This document shows positions 1 to 11,032 of a DNA stretch of 64,000 bases, in pieces (the first letter of the stretch is position 1; each line of letters begins with the position of its first letter). The stretch is taken from the NCBI GenBank assembly GCA_023053685.1, contig JALIGW010000157.1, forward strand, positions 186,001 to 250,000. Reading direction: 5' to 3'. The notes under the pieces are model-generated. The model was not told the DNA's origin. It saw only the letters and a program-made list of their open reading frames with translations, and ran no database searches. The position numbers and the translations under genes are program-made. Source of the stretch: Diadophis punctatus similis (taxonomy: Eukaryota > Chordata > Lepidosauria > Squamata > Dipsadidae).

Positions 1-166
1 GAGAAATAAGGCGAATGCTGTGTTAGACCTTGGGCTAGGTCTTCAGGGAAAGGTCGGAATCAAAAATCAAGCGAGAATTCGGCTTTCCAGCCTGTGGGGA
101 ACAGGAATATGTGTTTCTTTTTCATTTCTGAGGTGTTTGTCAAAAGTGATGTTTTTGGGCTGAATT
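1..166. repeat. Type monomer, class A (generic G form)
   Basis: This is the reference copy for monomer numbering. Its landmarks are head gagaaataag (1-10), ttagacc (23-29), gctag (34-38), the class mark ggtc (38-41), tcggaatc (54-61), the EcoRI site (76-81), cctgtgg (91-97), tttctttttc (114-123), and a tail of gatgtttttgggctgaatt (148-166). The G form differs by having gctagctc. A small dyad, caaaa-7 nt-ttttg, lies at 141-157. Its exact counterparts start at 3,125, 22,406 and 25,530. Confidence 0.93.
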
Positions 167-332
167 GAGAAATAAGGCGAATGCTGTGTTAGACCTTGGG
201 CTAGCTCTTCAGGGAAAGGTCGGAATCAAAAATCAAGCGAGAATTCGGCTTTCCAGCCTGTGCGGAACACGAATATGTGTTTCATTTTCATTTCTGAAGT
301 GTTTGTCAAAAGTCATGTTTTTTGGCTGAATT
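167..332. repeat. Type monomer, class B
   Basis: Class B carries gtgcggaacacg in the middle, where other classes have gtggggaacagg, and ends in gtcatgttttttgg rather than gtgatgtttttggg. A B monomer is followed by a short monomer everywhere I checked. The B-short pair therefore behaves as one inherited dimer of 322 bp. Confidence 0.92.
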
Positions 333-488
333 GAGAATGCTGTGTTAGACCTTGGGCTAGCTCTTCAGGGAAAGGTCGGAATCAAAAATTGAGCGAGAAT
401 TCGGCTTTCCAGCCCGTGGGGAACAGGAATATGTGTTTCTTTTTCATTTCTGAGGTGTTTGTCAAAAGTGATGTTTTTGGGCTGAGTT
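333..488. repeat. Type monomer, class C: 156-bp deletion form
   Basis: The head reads gagaatgctg where full-length copies read gagaaataaggcgaatgctg, a loss of 10 bp. A gaa triplet flanks the missing segment on both sides, so replication slippage or microhomology deletion explains it. The body has attgag and cccgtgg. Forty-four copies with this deletion occur in the window, in both domains. They nearly all follow a monomer with the ttttttgg tail, which points to a single origin. Confidence 0.93.
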
Positions 489-654
489 GAGAAATAAGGC
501 GAATGCTGTGTTAGACCTTGCGCTAGCTCTTCAGGGAAAGGTCAGTATCAATAATCAAGCGAGAATTCGGCTTTCCAGCCCATGGGGAACAGGAATATGT
601 GTTTCTTTTTCATTTCTGAGGTGTTTGTCAATAGTGATGTTTTTGGGCTGAATT

Positions 655-820
655 GAATCCTAAGGCGAATGCTGTGTTAGACTTTGGGCTAGCTTTTCAG
701 GGTAGGCTCGGAATCAAAAATCAAGCGAGAATTCAGCTTTCCAGCCTGTGGGGAACAGGAATATGTGTTTCATTTTCATTTCTGAGGTGTTTGTCAAAAG
801 TCATGTTTTTTGGCTGAATT
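655..820. repeat. Chimeric monomer E/B
   Basis: The first part is class E (gaatcctaag, gggtaggctcgg, attcagc, tttcatttt). The tail is class B (gtcatgttttttgg), and a short monomer follows as after a true B. The switch lies between unit positions 97 and 148, about 752-802. The same chimera is present at 23,060-23,225, its partner in the 22.4-kb duplication. Confidence 0.85.
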
Positions 821-1308
821 GAGAATGCTGTGTTAGACCTTGGGCTAGCTCTTCAGGGAAAGGTCGGAATCAAAAATTGAGCGAGAATTCGGCTTTCCAG
901 CCCGTGGGGAACAGGAATATGTGTTTCTTTTTCATTTCTGAGGTGTTTGTCAAAAGTGATGTTTTTGGGCTGAATTGAGAAATAAGGCGAATGCTGTGTT
1001 AGACCTTGCGCTAGCTCTTCAGGGAAAGGTCAGAATCAAAAATTGAGCGAGAATTCGGCTTTCCAGCCCGTGGGGAACAGGAATATGTGTTTCTTTTTCA
1101 TTTCTGAGGTGTTTGTCAAAATTGATGTTTTTGGGCTGAATTGAGAAATAAGGCGAATGCTGTGTTAGACCTTGCGCTAGCTCTTCAGGGAAAGGTCAGA
1201 ATCAATAATCAAGCAAGAATTCGGCTTTCCAGCCCATGGGGAACAGGAATATGTGTTTCTTTTTCATTTCTGAGGTGTTTGTCAAAAGTGATGTTTTTGG
1301 GCTGAATT

Positions 1309-1474
1309 GAATCCTAAGGCGAATGCTGTGTTAGACTTTGGGCTAGCTTTTCAGGGTAGGCTCGGAATCAAAAATCAAGCGAGAATTCAGCTTTCCAGCC
1401 TGTGGGGAACAGGAATATGTGTTTCATTTTCATTTCTGAGGTGTTTGTCAAAAGTGATGTTTTTGGGCTGAATT
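1309..1474. repeat. Type monomer, class E
   Basis: Class E has head gaatcctaag, actttggg instead of accttggg, gcttttcagggtaggctcgg, attcagc and tttcatttt. It is the most common class and often occurs in runs of two to four, as at 1,309-1,806. The attcagc form puts a TGA stop on the minus strand, which ends most of the spurious minus-strand reading frames. Confidence 0.93.
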
Positions 1475-2792
1475 GAATCCTAAGGCGAATGCTGTGTTAG
1501 ACTTTGGGCTAGCTTTTCAGGGTAGGCTCGGAATCAAAAACCAAGCGAGAATTCAGCTTTCCAGCCTGTGGGGAACAGGAATATGTGTTTCATTTTCATT
1601 TCTGAGGTGTTTGTCAAAAGTGATGTTTTTGGGCTGAATTGAATCCTAAGGCGAATGCTGTGTTAGACTTTGGGCTAGCTTTTCAGGGTAGGCTCGGAAT
1701 CAAAAATCAAGCGAGAATTCAGCTTTCCAGCCTGTGGGGAACAGGAATATGTGTTTCATTTTCATTTCTGAGGTGTTTGTCAAAAGTGATGTTTTTGGGC
1801 TGAATTGAGAAATAAGGAGAATGCAGTGTTAGACTTTGGGCTAGCTCTTCAGCGAAGGCTTGTAATCGAAAATCAAGCGAGAATTCGGCTTTCCAGCGCA
1901 TGGGGAACAGGAATATGTGTTTCTTTTTCATTTCTGAGGTGTTTGTCAAAAGTGATATTTTTGGGCTGAATTGAGAAATAAGGCGAATGCTGTGTTAGAC
2001 CTTGGGCTAGCTCTTCAGGGAAAGGTCAGAATCAATAATCAAGCGAGAATTCGGCTTTCCAGCCCATGGGGAACAGGAATATGTGTTTCTTTTTCATTTC
2101 TGAGGTGTTTGTCAAAAGTGATGTTTTTGGGCTGAATTGAATCCTAAGGCGAATGCTGTGTTAGACTTTGGGCTAGCTTTTCAGGGTAGGCTCGGAATCA
2201 AAAATCAAGCGAGAATTCAGCTTTCCAGCCTGTGGGGAACAGGAATATGTGTTTCATTTTCATTTCTGAGGTGTTTGTCAAAAGTGATGTTTTTGGGCTG
2301 AATTGAGAAATAAGGCGAATGCTGTGTTAGACCTTGGGCTAGCTCTTCAGGGAAAGGTCAGAATCAAAAATCAAGCGAGAATTCGGCTTTCCAGCCTATG
2401 GGGAACAGGAATATGTGTTTCTTTTTCATTTCTGAGGTGTTTGTCAAAAGTGATGTTTTTGGGCTGAATTGAGAAATAAGGCGAATGCTGTGTTAGACCT
2501 TGGGCTAGCTCTTCAGGGAAAGGTCGGAATCAAAAATCAAGCGAGAATTCGGCTTTCCAGCCTGTGCGGAACACGAATATGTGTTTCATTTTCATTTCTG
2601 AGGTGTCTGTCAAAAGTCATGTTTTTTGGCTGAATTGAGAATGCTGTGTTAGACCTTGGGCTAGCTCTTCAGGGAAAGGTCGGAATCAAAAATTGAGCGA
2701 GAATTCGGCTTTCCAGCCCGTGGGGAACAGGAATATGTGTTTCTTTTTCATTTCTGAGGTGTTTGTCAAAAGTGATGTTTTTGGGTTGAATT

Positions 2793-2958
2793 GAGAAATA
2801 AGACGAATGCTGTGTTAGACCTTGCGCTAGCTCTTCAGGGAAAGGTCAGAATCAATAATCAAGCGAGAATTCGGCTTTCCAGCCCATGGGGAACAGGAAT
2901 ATGTGTTTCTTTTTCATTTCTGAGGTGTTTGTCAATAGTGATGTTTTTGGGCTGAATT
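2793..2958. repeat. Type monomer, class D
   Basis: Class D has accttgcgctagc, cagaatcaataatcaag, cccatgg and tttctttttc. This copy also has aagacgaatg and ends with caatagtgatg. That sub-form recurs at 18,441, 25,198 and 26,838, and throughout Domain II. Confidence 0.9.
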
Positions 2959-3612
2959 GAATCCTAAGGCGAATGCTGTGTTAGACTTTGGGCTAGCTTT
3001 TCAGGGTAGGCTCGGAATCAAAAATCAAGCGAGAATTCAGCTTTCCAGCCTGTGGGGAACAGGAATATGTGTTTCATTTTCATTTCTGAGGTGTTTGTCA
3101 AAAGTGATGTTTTTGGGCTGAATTGAGAAATAAGGCGAATGCTGTGTTAGACCTTGGGCTAGGTCTTCAGGGAAAGGTCGGAATCAAAAATCAAGCGAGA
3201 ATTCGGCTTTCCAGCCTGTGGGGAACAGGAATATGTGTTTCTTTTTCATTTCTGAGGTGTTTGTCAAAAGTGATGTTTTTGGGCTGAATTGAGAAATAAG
3301 GCGAATGCTGTGTTAGACCTTGGGCTAGCTCTTCAGGGAAAGGTCGGAATCAAAAATCAAGCGAGAATTCGGCTTTCCAGCCTGTGCGGAACACGAATAT
3401 GTGTTTCATTTTCATTTCTGAAGTGTTTGTCAAAAGTCATGTTTTTTGGCTGAATTGAGAATGCTGTGTTAGACCTTGGGCTAGCTCTTCAGGGAAAGGT
3501 CGGAATCAAAAATTGAGCGAGAATTCGGCTTTCCAGCCCGTGGGGAACAGGAATATGTGTTTCTTTTTCATTTCTGAGGTGTTTGTCAAAAGTGATGTTT
3601 TTGGGCTGAATT

Positions 3613-3778
3613 GAGAAATAAGGCGAATGCTGTGTTAGACCTTGCGCTAGCTCTTCAGGGAAAGGTCAGTATCAATAATCAAGCGAGAATTCAGCTTTCC
3701 AGCCTGTGGGGAACAGGAATATGTGTTTCATTTTCATTTCTGAGGTGTTTGTCAAAAGTGATGTTTTTGGGCTGAATT
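3613..3778. repeat. Chimeric monomer D/E
   Basis: The first half is class D (gcgctagc, cagtatcaataatcaag). From attcagc onward it is class E (cctgtgg, tttcatttt). The switch falls between unit positions 64 and 81, about 3,677-3,693. The downstream duplicate is arranged differently here, so this marks one edge of a rearranged interval. Confidence 0.83.
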
Positions 3779-4442
3779 GAGAAATAAGGCGAATGCTGGG
3801 TTAGACCTTGGGCTAGCTCTTCAGGGAAAGGTCAGAATCAAAAATTGAGCGAGAATTCAGCTTTCCAGCCCATGGGGAACAGGAATATGTGTTTCTTTTT
3901 CATTTCTGAGGTGTTTGCCAAAAGTGATGTTTTTGGGCTGAATTGAGAAATAAGGCGAATGCTGTGTTAGACCTTGGGCTAGCTCTTCAGGGAAAGGTCG
4001 GAATCGAAAATCAAGCGAGAATTCGGCTTTCCAGCCCATGGGGAACAGGAATATGTGTTTCTTTTTCCTTTCTGAGGTGTTTGTCAAAAGTGATGTTTTT
4101 GGGCTGAATTGAATCCTAAGGCGAATGCTGGGTTAGACCTTGGGCTAGCTCTTCAGGGAAAGGTCGGAATCAAAAATCAAGCGAGAATTCGGCTTTCCAG
4201 CCTGTGGGGAACAGGAATATGTGTTTCTTTTTCATTTCTGAGGTGTTTGTCAAAAGTGATGTTTTTGGGCTGAATTGAGAAATAAGGCGAATGCTGTGTT
4301 AGACCTTGGGCTAGCTCTTCAGGGAAAGGTCGGAATCAAAAATTGAGCGAGAATTTGGCTTTCCAGCCCATGGGGAACAGGAATATGTGTTTCTTTTTCA
4401 TTTCTGAGGTGTTTGTCAAAAGTGATGTTTTTGGGCTGAATT
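3779..4442. repeat. P-Q-R-T tetramer
   Basis: Four distinctive monomers. P has gctgggttag, attgag, attcagc, cccatgg and tgccaaaag. Q has tcggaatcgaaaatc and ctttttccttt. R combines an E-type head with gctgggttagacc and a G body. T has aatttggc, which destroys the EcoRI site. R-T-K recurs at 18,939, R-K without T at 27,170, and P-Q-R starts again at 63,638. Confidence 0.85.
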
Positions 4443-6092
4443 GAGAAATAAGGCGAATGCTGTGTTAGACCTTGGGCTAGCTCTTCAGGGAAGGCTTGGA
4501 ATCGAAAATCAAGCGAGAATTCGGCTTTCCAGCCCGTGGGGAACAGGAATATGTGTTTCTTTTTCATTTCTGAGGTGTTTGTCAAAAGTGATGTTTTTGG
4601 GCTGAATTGAATCCTAAGGCGAATGCTGTGTTAGACTTTGGGCTAGCTTTTCAGGGTAGGCTCGGAATCAAAAATCAAGCGAGAATTCAGCTTTCCAGCC
4701 TGTGGGGAACAGGAATATGTGTTTCATTTTCATTTCTGAGGTGTTTGTCAAAAGTGATGTTTTTGGGCTGAATTGAGAAATAAGGCGAATGCTGTGTTAG
4801 ACCTTGGGCTAGCTCTTCAGGGAAAGGTCGGAATCAAAAATTGAGCGAGAATTCGGCTTTCCAGCCCGTGGGGAACAGGAATATGTGTTTCTTTTTCATT
4901 TCTGAGGTGTTTGCCAAAAGTGATGTTTTTGGGCTGAATTGAGAAATAAGGCGAATGCTGTGTTAGACCTTGGGCTAGCTCTTCAGGGAAAGGTCGGAAT
5001 CAAAAATCAAGCGAGAATTCGGCTTTCCAGCCTGTGCGGAACACGAATATGTGTTTCATTTTCATTTCTGAGGTGTTTGTCAAAAGTCATGTTTTTTGGC
5101 TGAATTGAGAATGCTGTGTTAGACCTTGGGCTAGCTCTTCAGGGAAAGGTCGGAATCAAAAATTGAGCGAGAATTCAGCTTTCCAGCCCGTGGGGAACAG
5201 GAATATGTGTTTCTTTTTCATTTCTGAGGTGTTTGTCAAAAGTGATGTTTTTGGGCTGAATTGAGAAATAAGGCGAATGCTGTGTTAGACCTTGCGCTAG
5301 CTCTTCAGGGAAAGGTCAGAATCAAAAATTGAGCGAGAATTCGGCTTTCCAGCCCGTGGGGAACAGGAATATGTGTTTCTTTTTCATTTCTGAGGTGTTT
5401 GTCAAAAGTGATGTTTTTGGGCTGAATTGAGAAATAAGGCGAATGCTGTGTTAGACCTTGCGCTAGCTCTTCAGGGAAAGGTCAGAATCAATAATCAAGC
5501 AAGAATTCGGCTTTCCAGCCCATGGGGAACAGGAATATGTGTTTCTTTTTCATTTCTGAGGTGTTTGTCAAAAGTGATGTTTTTGGGCTGAATTGAATCC
5601 TAAGGCGAATGCTGTGTTAGACTTTGGGCTAGCTTTTCAGGGTAGGCTCGGAATCAAAAATCAAGCGAGAATTCAGCTTTCCAGCCTGTGGGGAACAGGA
5701 ATACGTGTTTCATTTTCATTTCTGAGGTGTTTGTCAAAAGTGATGTTTTTGGGCTGAATTGAATCCTAAGGCGAATGCTGTGTTAGACTTTGGGCTAGCT
5801 TTTCAGGGTAGGCTCGGAATCAAAAATCAAGCGAGAATTCAGCTTTCCAGCCTGTGGGGAACAGGAATATGTGTTTCATTTTCATTTCTGAGGTGTTTGT
5901 CAAAAGTGATGTTTTTGGGCTGAATTGAATCCTAAGGCGAATGCTTTGTTAGACTTTGGGCTAGCTTTTCAGGGTAGGCTCGGAATCAAAAATCAAGCGA
6001 GAATTCAGCTTTCCAGCCTGTGGGGAACAGGAATATGTGTTTCATTTTCATTTCTGAGGTGTTTGTCAAAAGTGATGTTTTTGGGCTGAATT

Positions 6093-6258
6093 GAGAAATA
6101 AGGAGAATGCAGTGTTAGACTTTGGGCTAGCTCTTCAGCGAAGGCTTGTAATCGAAAATCAAGCGAGAATTCGGCTTTCCAGCCCATGGGGAACAGGAAT
6201 ATGTGTTTCTTTTTCATTTCTGAGGTGTTTGTCAAAAGTGATATTTTTGGGCTGAATT
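6093..6258. repeat. Type monomer, class F (domain-I marker)
   Basis: Class F has aaggagaatgcagtg, cagcgaaggcttgtaatcg, cccatgg and the tail gatatttttggg. Nineteen copies occur, at 1,807, 6,093, 8,231, 9,715, 11,033, 13,171, 14,653, 16,791, 17,455, 21,088, 24,212, 28,654, 30,792, 32,276, 33,594, 35,732, 37,382, 39,520 and 40,516. None occurs in Domain II. F is the best anchor for phasing the higher-order units. Confidence 0.93.
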
Positions 6259-6424
6259 GAGAAATAAGGCGAATGCTGTGTTAGACCTTGGGCTAGCTCT
6301 TCAGGGAAAGGTCAGAATCAATAATCAAGCGAGAATTCGGCTTTCCAGCCCATGGGGAACAGGAATATGTGTTTCTTTTTCATTTCTGAGGTGTTTGTCA
6401 AAAGTGATGTTTTTGGGCTGAATT
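6259..6424. repeat. Type monomer, class H
   Basis: Class H is a full-length copy with ttgggctagctc, cagaatcaataatcaagcgag, cccatgg and tttctttttc. It directly follows every F monomer, so F-H is a fixed dimer. One H also follows a short monomer with an F-type tail (26,018), which supports exchange at that junction. Confidence 0.9.
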
Positions 6425-8230
6425 GAATCCTAAGGCGAATGCTGTGTTAGACTTTGGGCTAGCTTTTCAGGGTAGGCTCGGAATCAAAAATCAAGCGAGA
6501 ATTCAGCTTTCCAGCCTGTGGGGAACAGGAATATGTGTTTCATTTTCATTTCTGAGGTGTTTGTCAAAAGTGATGTTTTTGGGCTGAATTGAGAAATAAG
6601 GCGAATGCTGTGTTAGACCTTGGGCTAGCTCTTCAGGGAAAGGTCAGAATCAAAAATCAAGCGAGAATTCGGCTTTCCAGCCTGTGGGGAACAGGAATAT
6701 GTGTTTCTTTTTCATTTCTGAGGTGTTTGTCAAAAGTGATGTTTTTGGGCTGAATTGAGAAATAAGGCGAATGCTGTGTTAGACCTTCTGCTAGCTCTTC
6801 AGGGAAAGGTCGGAATCAAAAATCAAGCGAGAATTCGGCTTTCCAGCCTGTGCGGAACACGAATATGTGTTTCATTTTCATTTCTGAGGTGTTTGTCAAA
6901 AGTCATGTTTTTTGGCTGAATTGAGAATGCTGTGTTAGACCTTGGGCTAGCTCTTCAGGGAAAGGTCAGAATCAATAATCAAGCAAGAATTCGGCTTTCC
7001 AGCCCATGGGGAACAGGAATATGTGTTTCTTTTTCATTTCTGAGGTGTTTGTCAAAAGTGATGTTTTTGGGCTGAATTGAATCCTAAGGCGAATGCTGTG
7101 TTAGACTTTGGGCTAGTTTTTCAGGGTAGGCTCGGAATCAAAAATCAAGCGAGAATTCAGCTTTCCAGCCTGTGGGGAACAGGAATACGTGTTTCATTTT
7201 CATTTCTGAGGTGTTTGTCAAAAGTGATGTTTTTGGGCTGAATTGAATCCTAAGGCGAATGCTGTGTTAGACTTTAGGCTAGCTTTTCAGGGTAGGCTCG
7301 GAATCAAAAATCAAGCGAGAATTCAGCTTTCCAGCCTGTGGGGAACAGGAATATGTGTTTCATTTTCATTTCTGAGGTGTTTGTCAAAAGTGATGTTTTT
7401 GGGCTGAATTGAATCCTAAGGCGAATGCTGTGTTAGACTTTGGGCTAGCTTTTCAGGGTAGGCTCGGAATCAAAAATCAAGCGAGAATTCAGCTTTCCAG
7501 CCTGTGGGGAACAGGAATATGTGTTTCATTTTCATTTCTGAGGTGTTTGTCAAAAGTGATGTTTTTGGGCTGAATTGAATCCTAAGGCGAATGCTGTGTT
7601 AGACTTTGGGCTAGCTTTTCAGGGTAGGCTCGGAATCAAAAATCAAGCGAGAATTCAGCTTTCCAGCCTGTGGGGAACAGGAATATGTGTTTCATTTTCA
7701 TTTCTGAGGTGTTTGTCAAAAGTGATGTTTTTTGGCTGAATTGAGAATGCTGTGTTAGACCTTGCGCTAGCTCTTCAGGGAAAGGTCAGAATCAATAATC
7801 AAGCAAGAATTCGGCTTTCCAGCCCATGGGGAACAGGAATATGTGTTTCTTTTTCATTTCTGAGGTGTTTGTCAAAAGTGATGTTTTTGGGCTGAATTGA
7901 ATCCTAAGACGAATGCTGTGTTAGACTTTGGGCTAGCTTTTCAGGGTAGGCTCGGAATCAAAAATCAAGCGAGAATTCAGCTTTCCAGCCTGTGGGGAAC
8001 AGGAATACGTGTTTCTTTTTCATTTCTGAGGTGTTTGTCAAAAGTGATGTTTTTGGGCTGAATTGAATCCTAAGGCGAATGCTGTGTTAGACTTTGGGCT
8101 AGCTTTTCAGGGTAGGCTCGGAATCAAAAATCAAGCGAGAATTCAGCTTTCCAGCCTGTGGGGAACAGGAATATGTGTTTCATTTTCATTTCTGAGGTGT
8201 TTGTCAAAAGTGATGTTTTTGGGCTGAATT

Positions 8231-9714
8231 GAGAAATAAGGAGAATGCAGTGTTAGACTTTGGGCTAGCTCTTCAGCGAAGGCTTGTAATCGAAAATCAA
8301 GCGAGAATTCGGCTTTCCAGCCCATGGGGAACAGGAATATGTGTTTCTTTTTCATTTCTGAGGTGTTTGTCAAAAGTGATATTTTTGGGCTGAATTGAGA
8401 AATAAGGCGAATGCTGTGTTAGACCTTGGGCTAGCTCTTCAGGGAAAGGTCAGAATCAATAATCAAGCGAGAATTCGGCTTTCCAGCCCATGGGGAACAG
8501 GAATATGTGTTTCTTTTTCATTTCTGAGGTGTTTGTCAAAAGTGATGTTTTTGGGCTGAATTGAATCCTAAGGCGAATGCTGTGTTAGACTTTGGGCTAG
8601 CTTTTCAGGGTGGGCTCGGAATCAAAAATCAAGCGAGAATTCAGCTTTCCAGCCTGTGGGGAACAGGAATATGTGTTTCATTTTCATTTCTGAGGTGTTT
8701 GTCAAAAGTGATGTTTTTGGGCTGAATTGAGAAATAAGGCGAATGCTGTGTTAGACCTTGGGCTAGCTCTTCAGGGAAAGGTCAGAATCAAAAATCAAGC
8801 GAGAATTCGGCTTTCCAGCCTGTGGGGAACAGGAATATGTGTTTCTTTTTCATTTCTGAGGTGTTTGTCAAAAGTGATGTTTTTGGGCTGAATTGAGAAA
8901 TAAGGCGAATGCTGTGTTAGACCTTCTGCTAGCTCTTCAGGGAAAGGTCGGAATCAAAAATCAAGCGAGAATTCGGCTTTCCAGCCTGTGCGGAACACGA
9001 ATATGTGTTTCATTTTCATTTCTGAGGTGTTTGTCAAAAGTCATGTTTTTTGGCTGAATTGAGAATGCTGTGTTAGACCTTGGGCTAGCTCTTCAGGGAA
9101 AGGTCAGAATCAATAATCAAGCAAGAATTCGGCTTTCCAGCCCATGGGGAACAGGAATATGTGTTTCTTTTTCATTTCTGAGGTGTTTGTCAAAAGTGAT
9201 GTTTTTGGGCTGAATTGAATCCTAAGGCGAATGCTGTGTTAGACTTTGGGCTAGCTTTTCAGGGTAGGCTCGGAATCAAAAATCAAGCGAGAATTCAGCT
9301 TTCCAGCCTGTGGGGAACAGGAATACGTGTTTCATTTTCATTTCTGAGGTGTTTGTCAAAAGTGATGTTTTGGGGCTGAATTGAATCCTAAGGCGAATGC
9401 TGTGTTAGACTTTGGGCTAGCTTTTCAGGGTAGGCTCGGAATCAAAAATCAAGCGAGAATTCAGCTTTCCAGCCTGTGGGGAACAGGAATATGTGTTTCA
9501 TTTTCATTTCTGAGGTGTTTGTCAAAAGTGATGTTTTTGGGCTGAATTGAATCCTAAGGCGAATGCTGTGTTAGACTTTGGGCTAGCTTTTCAGGGTAGG
9601 CTCGGAATCAAAAATCAAGCGAGAATTCAGCTTTCCAGCCTGTGGGGAACAGGAATATGTGTTTCATTTTCATTTCTGAGGTTTTTGTCAAAAGTGATGT
9701 TTTTGGGCTGAATT
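8231..9714. repeat. Domain I higher-order unit, 9-mer (1,484 bp)
   Basis: Order: F H E G B S E E E, with one short copy. It is the 13-mer lacking the second E-S-E-E section. The first E carries gggtgggctcgg (about 8,610), shared with 31,171 in the downstream duplicate. Two changes are private to this copy: g at 9,372 and t at 9,683. Confidence 0.92.
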
Positions 9715-11032
9715 GAGAAATAAGGAGAATGCAGTGTTAGACTTTGGGCTAGCTCTTCAGCGAAGGCTTGTAATCGAAAATCAAGCGAGAATTCGGCTTT
9801 CCAGCCCATCGGGAACAGGAATATGTGTTTCTTTTTCATTTCTGAGGTGTTTGTCAAAAGTGATATTTTTGGGCTGAATTGAGAAATAAGGCGAATGCTG
9901 TGTTAGACCTTGGGCTAGCTCTTCAGGGAAAGGTCAGAATCAATAATCAAGCGAGAATTCGGCTTTCCAGCCCATGGGGAACAGGAATATGTGTTTCTTT
10001 TTCATTTCTGAGGTGTTTGTCAAAAGTGATGTTTTTGGGCTGAATTGAATCCTAAGGCGAATGCTGTGTTAGACTTTGGGCTAGCTTTTCAGGGTAGGCT
10101 CGGAATCAAAAATCAAGCGAGAATTCGGCTTTCCAGCCTGTGGGGAACAGGAATATGTGTTTCTTTTTCATTTCTGAGGTGTTTGTCAAAAGTGATGTTT
10201 TTGGGCTGAATTGAGAAATAAGGCGAATGCTGTGTTAGACCTTCTGCTAGCTCTTCAGGGAAAGGTCGGAATCAAAAATCAAGCGAGAATTCGGCTTTCC
10301 AGCCTGTGCGGAACACGAATATGTGTTTCATTTTCATTTCTGAGGTGTTTGTCAAAAGTCATGTTTTTTGGCTGAATTGAGAATGCTGTGTTAGACCTTG
10401 GGCTAGCTCTTCAGGGAAAGGTCAGAATCAATAATCAAGCAAGAATTCGGCTTTCCAGCCCATGGGGAACAGGAATATGTGTTTCTTTTTCATTTCTGAG
10501 GTGTTTGTCAAAAGTGATGTTTTTGGGCTGAATTGAATCCTAAGGCGAATGCTGTGTTAGACTTTGGGCTAGCTTTTCAGGGTAGGCTCGGAATCAAAAA
10601 TCAAGCGAGAATTCAGCTTTCCAGCCTGTGGGGAACAGGAATACGTGTTTCATTTTCATTTCTGAGGTGTTTGTCAAAAGTGATGTTTTTGGGCTGAATT
10701 GAATCCTAAGGCGAATGCTGTGTTAGACTTTGGGCTAGCTTTTCAGGGTAGGCTCGGAATCAAAAATCAAGCGAGAATTCAGCTTTCCAGCCTGTGGGGA
10801 ACAGGAATATGTGTTTCATTTTCATTTCTGAGGTGTTTGTCAAAAGTGATGTTTTTGGGCTGAATTGAATCCTAAGGCGAATGCTGTGTTAGACTTTGGG
10901 CTAGCTTTTCAGGGTAGGCTCGGAATCAAAAATCAAGCGAGAATTCAGCTTTCCAGCCTGTGGGGAACAGGAATATGTGTTTCATTTTCATTTCTGAGGT
11001 GTTTGTCAAAAGTGATGTTTTTGGGCTGAATT
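9715..11032. repeat. Domain I higher-order unit, 8-mer (1,318 bp)
   Basis: Order: F H E/G B S E E E. It equals the 9-mer with E and G fused into one chimeric monomer (10,047-10,212), a clean one-monomer deletion. The F copy has cccatcggg, shared with the F copies at 32,276 and 40,516. Confidence 0.92.
10047..10212. repeat. Chimeric monomer E/G (one-monomer deletion junction)
   Basis: The head is class E (gaatcctaag, gggtaggctcgg) and the rest is class G (attcggc, cctgtgg, tttctttttc). The switch lies within unit positions 57-81 (10,103-10,127). Neighbouring units have separate E and G monomers here. The same chimera occurs at 13,503 and 32,608. Confidence 0.88.

Larger units (their letters stand above)
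1..1806. repeat. Domain I block, 11 monomers (unit cut by the window edge)
   Basis: Order: A B C D E/B C G D E E E, with two short copies. This equals monomers 9-19 of the 19-mer unit at 21,088-24,211, so the window opens in the middle of that unit. Shared private variants with the copy 22,405 bp downstream include ctgagttgag (484), cagtatc (542), aattgatg (1,120) and aaccaagcg (1,540). No other features are seen. Confidence 0.9.
1807..6092. repeat. Domain I higher-order unit, 26-mer
   Basis: Order: F H E G B C D E A B C D/E P Q R T K E G B C G D E E E, with three short copies (4,286 bp). The F copy carries cagcgcatgg, a variant shared only with the F copies at 17,455 and 24,212. This unit includes the P-Q-R-T run (3,779-4,442), whose heads carry gctgggttag in P and R. 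It also includes a K monomer (4,443), otherwise characteristic of Domain II, so it is a mixture of both domains' building blocks. Confidence 0.88.
6093..8230. repeat. Domain I higher-order unit, 13-mer (2,138 bp)
   Basis: Order: F H E G B S E E E E S E E, with two short copies. The same order and length recur at 11,033, 28,654 and 33,594. Private marks are ctagtttttc (about 7,115), shared with 29,676, and two changes not seen in the downstream copy: a at 7,276 and a at 7,909. Confidence 0.92.

Noticed and set aside
1..166. Internal subrepeats (for example gtgttagac versus gtgtttgtc) suggesting a shorter ancestral unit
   Set aside because: The similarity is limited to a few bases and is not regularly spaced, so it does not exceed what chance would give in an AT-rich 166-bp sequence.
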